From positions 1 to 64,000 of the forward strand of contig MKRV01000265.1 of NCBI GenBank assembly GCA_001897995.1: 64,000 bases of DNA, in the 5' to 3' direction. This stretch comes from Alphaproteobacteria bacterium 65-37. Its GTDB lineage: Bacteria; Pseudomonadota; Alphaproteobacteria; Reyranellales; Reyranellaceae. Below, in pieces: positions 62,634 through 64,000 of the stretch (its first letter is position 1; each line of letters begins with the position of its first letter). The notes beneath the pieces were generated by a model. It was given only the letters and a program-made list of their open reading frames with translations, did no database searches and was not told the DNA's origin. The position numbers and the translations under genes are program-made.

Positions 62634-62840
62634 ATGCGGATCAGCGCCAGAAACCGGTTGAAAGGCAAGATCGTCGAAGTGAAGAAGGGCCAGACGACCG
62701 CCCATGTCCGGATCGACGTGAACGGCATCGTCGTGACCGCCGCCATCACCAACGATGCCGTCGACGAGCTTGCCCTCAAGGTCGGGCAGGATGCCTATGC
62801 GGTGATCAAGGCCTCCGACGTCATGGTCGGCCTGGACTGA
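62634..62840 (+). CDS. mop: molbindin-type Mop domain protein
   Basis: A 68-residue single TOBE/Mop domain: MRISARNRLKGKIVEVKKG, the ligand loop HVRIDVNGIVVTAAITNDAVDEL, and LKVGQDAYAVIKASDVMVGLD. Such proteins bind molybdate as ring-shaped oligomers. The start at 62634 is supported by GGAGGA. It may buffer or signal molybdate and could supply the molybdate-binding function missing from the ModE-type regulator. It starts an operon with a TsaA/TrmO-like gene. Confidence 0.92.
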   Translation: MRISARNRLKGKIVEVKKGQTTAHVRIDVNGIVVTAAITNDAVDELALKVGQDAYAVIKASDVMVGLD

Positions 62841-62849
62841 TCGCCCTCG

Positions 62850-63347
62850 ATGGTCCGGCTGAACGAGATCCGCCAGGGTGAACGCGCGGCCGATCTGCCG
62901 GACCGCGACGACGCCTCGTTGCTGTTCATCGGGCGGATCCGGACCCCCTGGACCTCCCGCCTGGAGACGCCGCGGCAGGGCCGCCTCGACGGGCCGACCT
63001 GCCGTCTCGAACTGGAGGCTCCGTGGGACGAAGGCCTGCTGGGCATTGCCGAGTTCGAGCGGCTGGAGGTTCTCTACTGGCTGCATGAGTCGCGCCGCGA
63101 CCTGGTGCATCAGAGCCCGCGCAACGACGGGCAGGCGCGCGGTGTCTTCTCCTTGCGCACACCGGTCCGCCCCAATCCGATCGGAACCTCGATCGTCCGG
63201 CTCGTGAAGATCGAGGGATCGGTGCTGTTCGTCCGCGGCATGGACTGCCTCGACGGTACCCCCCTGCTCGATGTGAAACCCGATCGAACCCTGTTCGAGC
63301 CGCTGGCGCCCGCCCAGGCAGGTGACTTCCAGGTCGGAGATCAGTGA
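62850..63347 (+). CDS. TsaA/TrmO-like protein (YaeB family)
   Basis: A 165-residue protein of the TrmO/TsaA fold. The family hallmark RTPVRPNPIGTSIVRLVKIEG is intact, and SLLFIGRIRTPWTSR starts the domain. In E. coli, TrmO methylates t6A37 of tRNA-Thr; other members are found with metal transport genes and their role is unknown. This one lies ten bases after mop and overlaps the next gene by four bases, so it is part of the molybdate-type operon. Whether it acts on tRNA is open. Confidence 0.82.
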   Translation: MVRLNEIRQGERAADLPDRDDASLLFIGRIRTPWTSRLETPRQGRLDGPTCRLELEAPWDEGLLGIAEFERLEVLYWLHESRRDLVHQSPRNDGQARGVFSLRTPVRPNPIGTSIVRLVKIEGSVLFVRGMDCLDGTPLLDVKPDRTLFEPLAPAQAGDFQVGDQ

Positions 63348-64000
63348 AGCGCCGCGCTGCCCTTGCACTGCTCGGTGCCGGCCTGGTCGCCCGTCCGGCG
63401 CTTTCACAAGACAGGACCCTCGTCGACTCGGCGGGGCGAAAGATCGTCCTGCGGGCATCGATCCAGCGCCTGTTCGTCGCCGGTCCGCCGGCCTCGGTGC
63501 TGGCCTATGTGCTCGACCGCGACGCCATGGTGGGCTGGGTCCGCACACCGTCGCCCGCCGAAAAGGCATTTCTCACCGGCCCGGCGCGCGACCTGCCAGA
63601 AACCGGCCGGCTGACCGGCCGCGGCGATACCGTCAGCCTGGAGCGCCTGATCGCTGCCAAGCCCGACCTGGTCCTCGACTTCGGGTCGGTGGCGCCGACC
63701 TACGTTTCCCTGGCCGATCGGGTGCAAAGCCAGACCGGCATTCCCTATGTCCTGATCGATGGTCGGTTCGCCTCGACGGCGACGTCGTTGAAGCTGGCGG
63801 GCGATGTGCTGGGCCGCGCCGAACGCGCTGCGGACCTTGCCGCCTATGCCGAGGCGAGCTTCGCCATGGTCGATGGCGTGCTGGCTCGTGTCCCGGCAGA
63901 CAGGCGCCCCCGCGCCTACCTGGCGCGCGGACCGGAGGGGCTGGAAACCGGCAGCCGCGGCTCGATCAACACGGAGATCATCGAGCGCGTCGGGGCGGTC
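63344..64000 (+). CDS. BtuF/FecB-like periplasmic binding protein, 5' part
   Basis: The start of a periplasmic binding protein of the TroA/BtuF class (PF01497); the gene runs off the window. The first 25 residues are a signal (VKRRAALALLGAGLVARPALS...). Then come GRKIVLRASIQRLFVAG, LERLIAAKPDLVLDFG and the helix region LKLAGDVLGRAERAADLAAYAEA. It starts with GTG, overlapping the stop of the TsaA-like gene (GTGA). Class members bind cobalamin, siderophores or, as in Haemophilus MolA, molybdate and tungstate. The neighbouring mop gene makes MolA-type molybdate uptake a reasonable guess, not proven. Confidence 0.82.
   Translation, partial: MKRRAALALLGAGLVARPALSQDRTLVDSAGRKIVLRASIQRLFVAGPPASVLAYVLDRDAMVGWVRTPSPAEKAFLTGPARDLPETGRLTGRGDTVSLERLIAAKPDLVLDFGSVAPTYVSLADRVQSQTGIPYVLIDGRFASTATSLKLAGDVLGRAERAADLAAYAEASFAMVDGVLARVPADRRPRAYLARGPEGLETGSRGSINTEIIERVGAV

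Noticed and set aside
1..64000. Mobile elements, prophage, CRISPR arrays, toxin-antitoxin or restriction genes
   Set aside because: I looked for transposases, integrases, regular spaced repeats and typical defence genes and found none I can support.

Overview
The window is GC-rich, chromosomal DNA, almost certainly from an alphaproteobacterium. Evidence for this includes a long RNase E ending in GWWRR, a type-2 ferredoxin-NADP reductase, DUF1127 and LysR/Bug-type genes, and Tat-like signals on several binding proteins. A Reyranella- or Rhodospirillales-like host is my best guess, but it is an inference and no marker here settles genus. I see no transposase, integrase, rRNA gene or CRISPR array. 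Coding density is high, and the only gene-free stretch longer than 300 bases is the rne leader.

Layout. Positions 1-4096 hold the end of an oligopeptide-type ABC uptake operon (binding protein, amidohydrolase, two ATPases). 4093-10406 carry ferredoxin-NADP reductase, tRNA-Met with its terminator, a phosphodiesterase-like enzyme, a Bug binding protein, a VOC protein, mnmA and two tandem glycine-zipper lipoproteins. 10498-17234 is a complete leftward ISC iron-sulfur assembly operon: iscR, a second cysteine desulfurase, iscS, iscU, iscA, hscB, hscA, fdx, iscX. 17471-27325 is housekeeping: an alpha/beta hydrolase, anmK, tyrS, an AsmA/YhdP-like protein, glnE and bcp. 27397-33966 holds a large S53 peptidase with a C-terminal DUF4114, a LysR regulator divergent from a DUF1127-acetyltransferase fusion, and small metabolic genes. 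33971-40633 looks like a catabolic cluster (aldo/keto reductase, MFS carrier, GMC oxidoreductase, class II aldolase, two Bug proteins). 40807-49121 holds prfB with its programmed +1 frameshift, penicillin-binding protein 1A, an amidase and rne. 49200-53587 holds another Bug protein and a large hybrid histidine kinase.

The most interesting part is 53592-64000, which reads as a molybdenum-responsive gene set. Five 24-bp inverted repeats of the ModE type (CGnTATAT left half, AnCG right half) lie 23-36 bases before start codons; a sixth, 26-bp copy is degenerate. The genes behind them are an ArsR-like regulator, two aldehyde dehydrogenase units (three dehydrogenases in all, one unit with an AGE-family epimerase), a single-domain ModE-type regulator, modA, and probably a mop (molbindin) operon with a TsaA/TrmO-like protein and a BtuF/MolA-like binding protein. 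Three small proteins of one unrecognised family (about 125-140 residues) are scattered through the same set.

My working model is a molybdate-sensing switch. When molybdate is scarce it would turn on molybdate uptake together with NAD(P)-dependent aldehyde dehydrogenases, which need no molybdenum cofactor. The regulator carries only the DNA-binding half of ModE, so the separately encoded molbindin or the new small-protein family could supply the sensing part. The sites, gene order and protein families are visible in the sequence; the metal-sparing role is inference.
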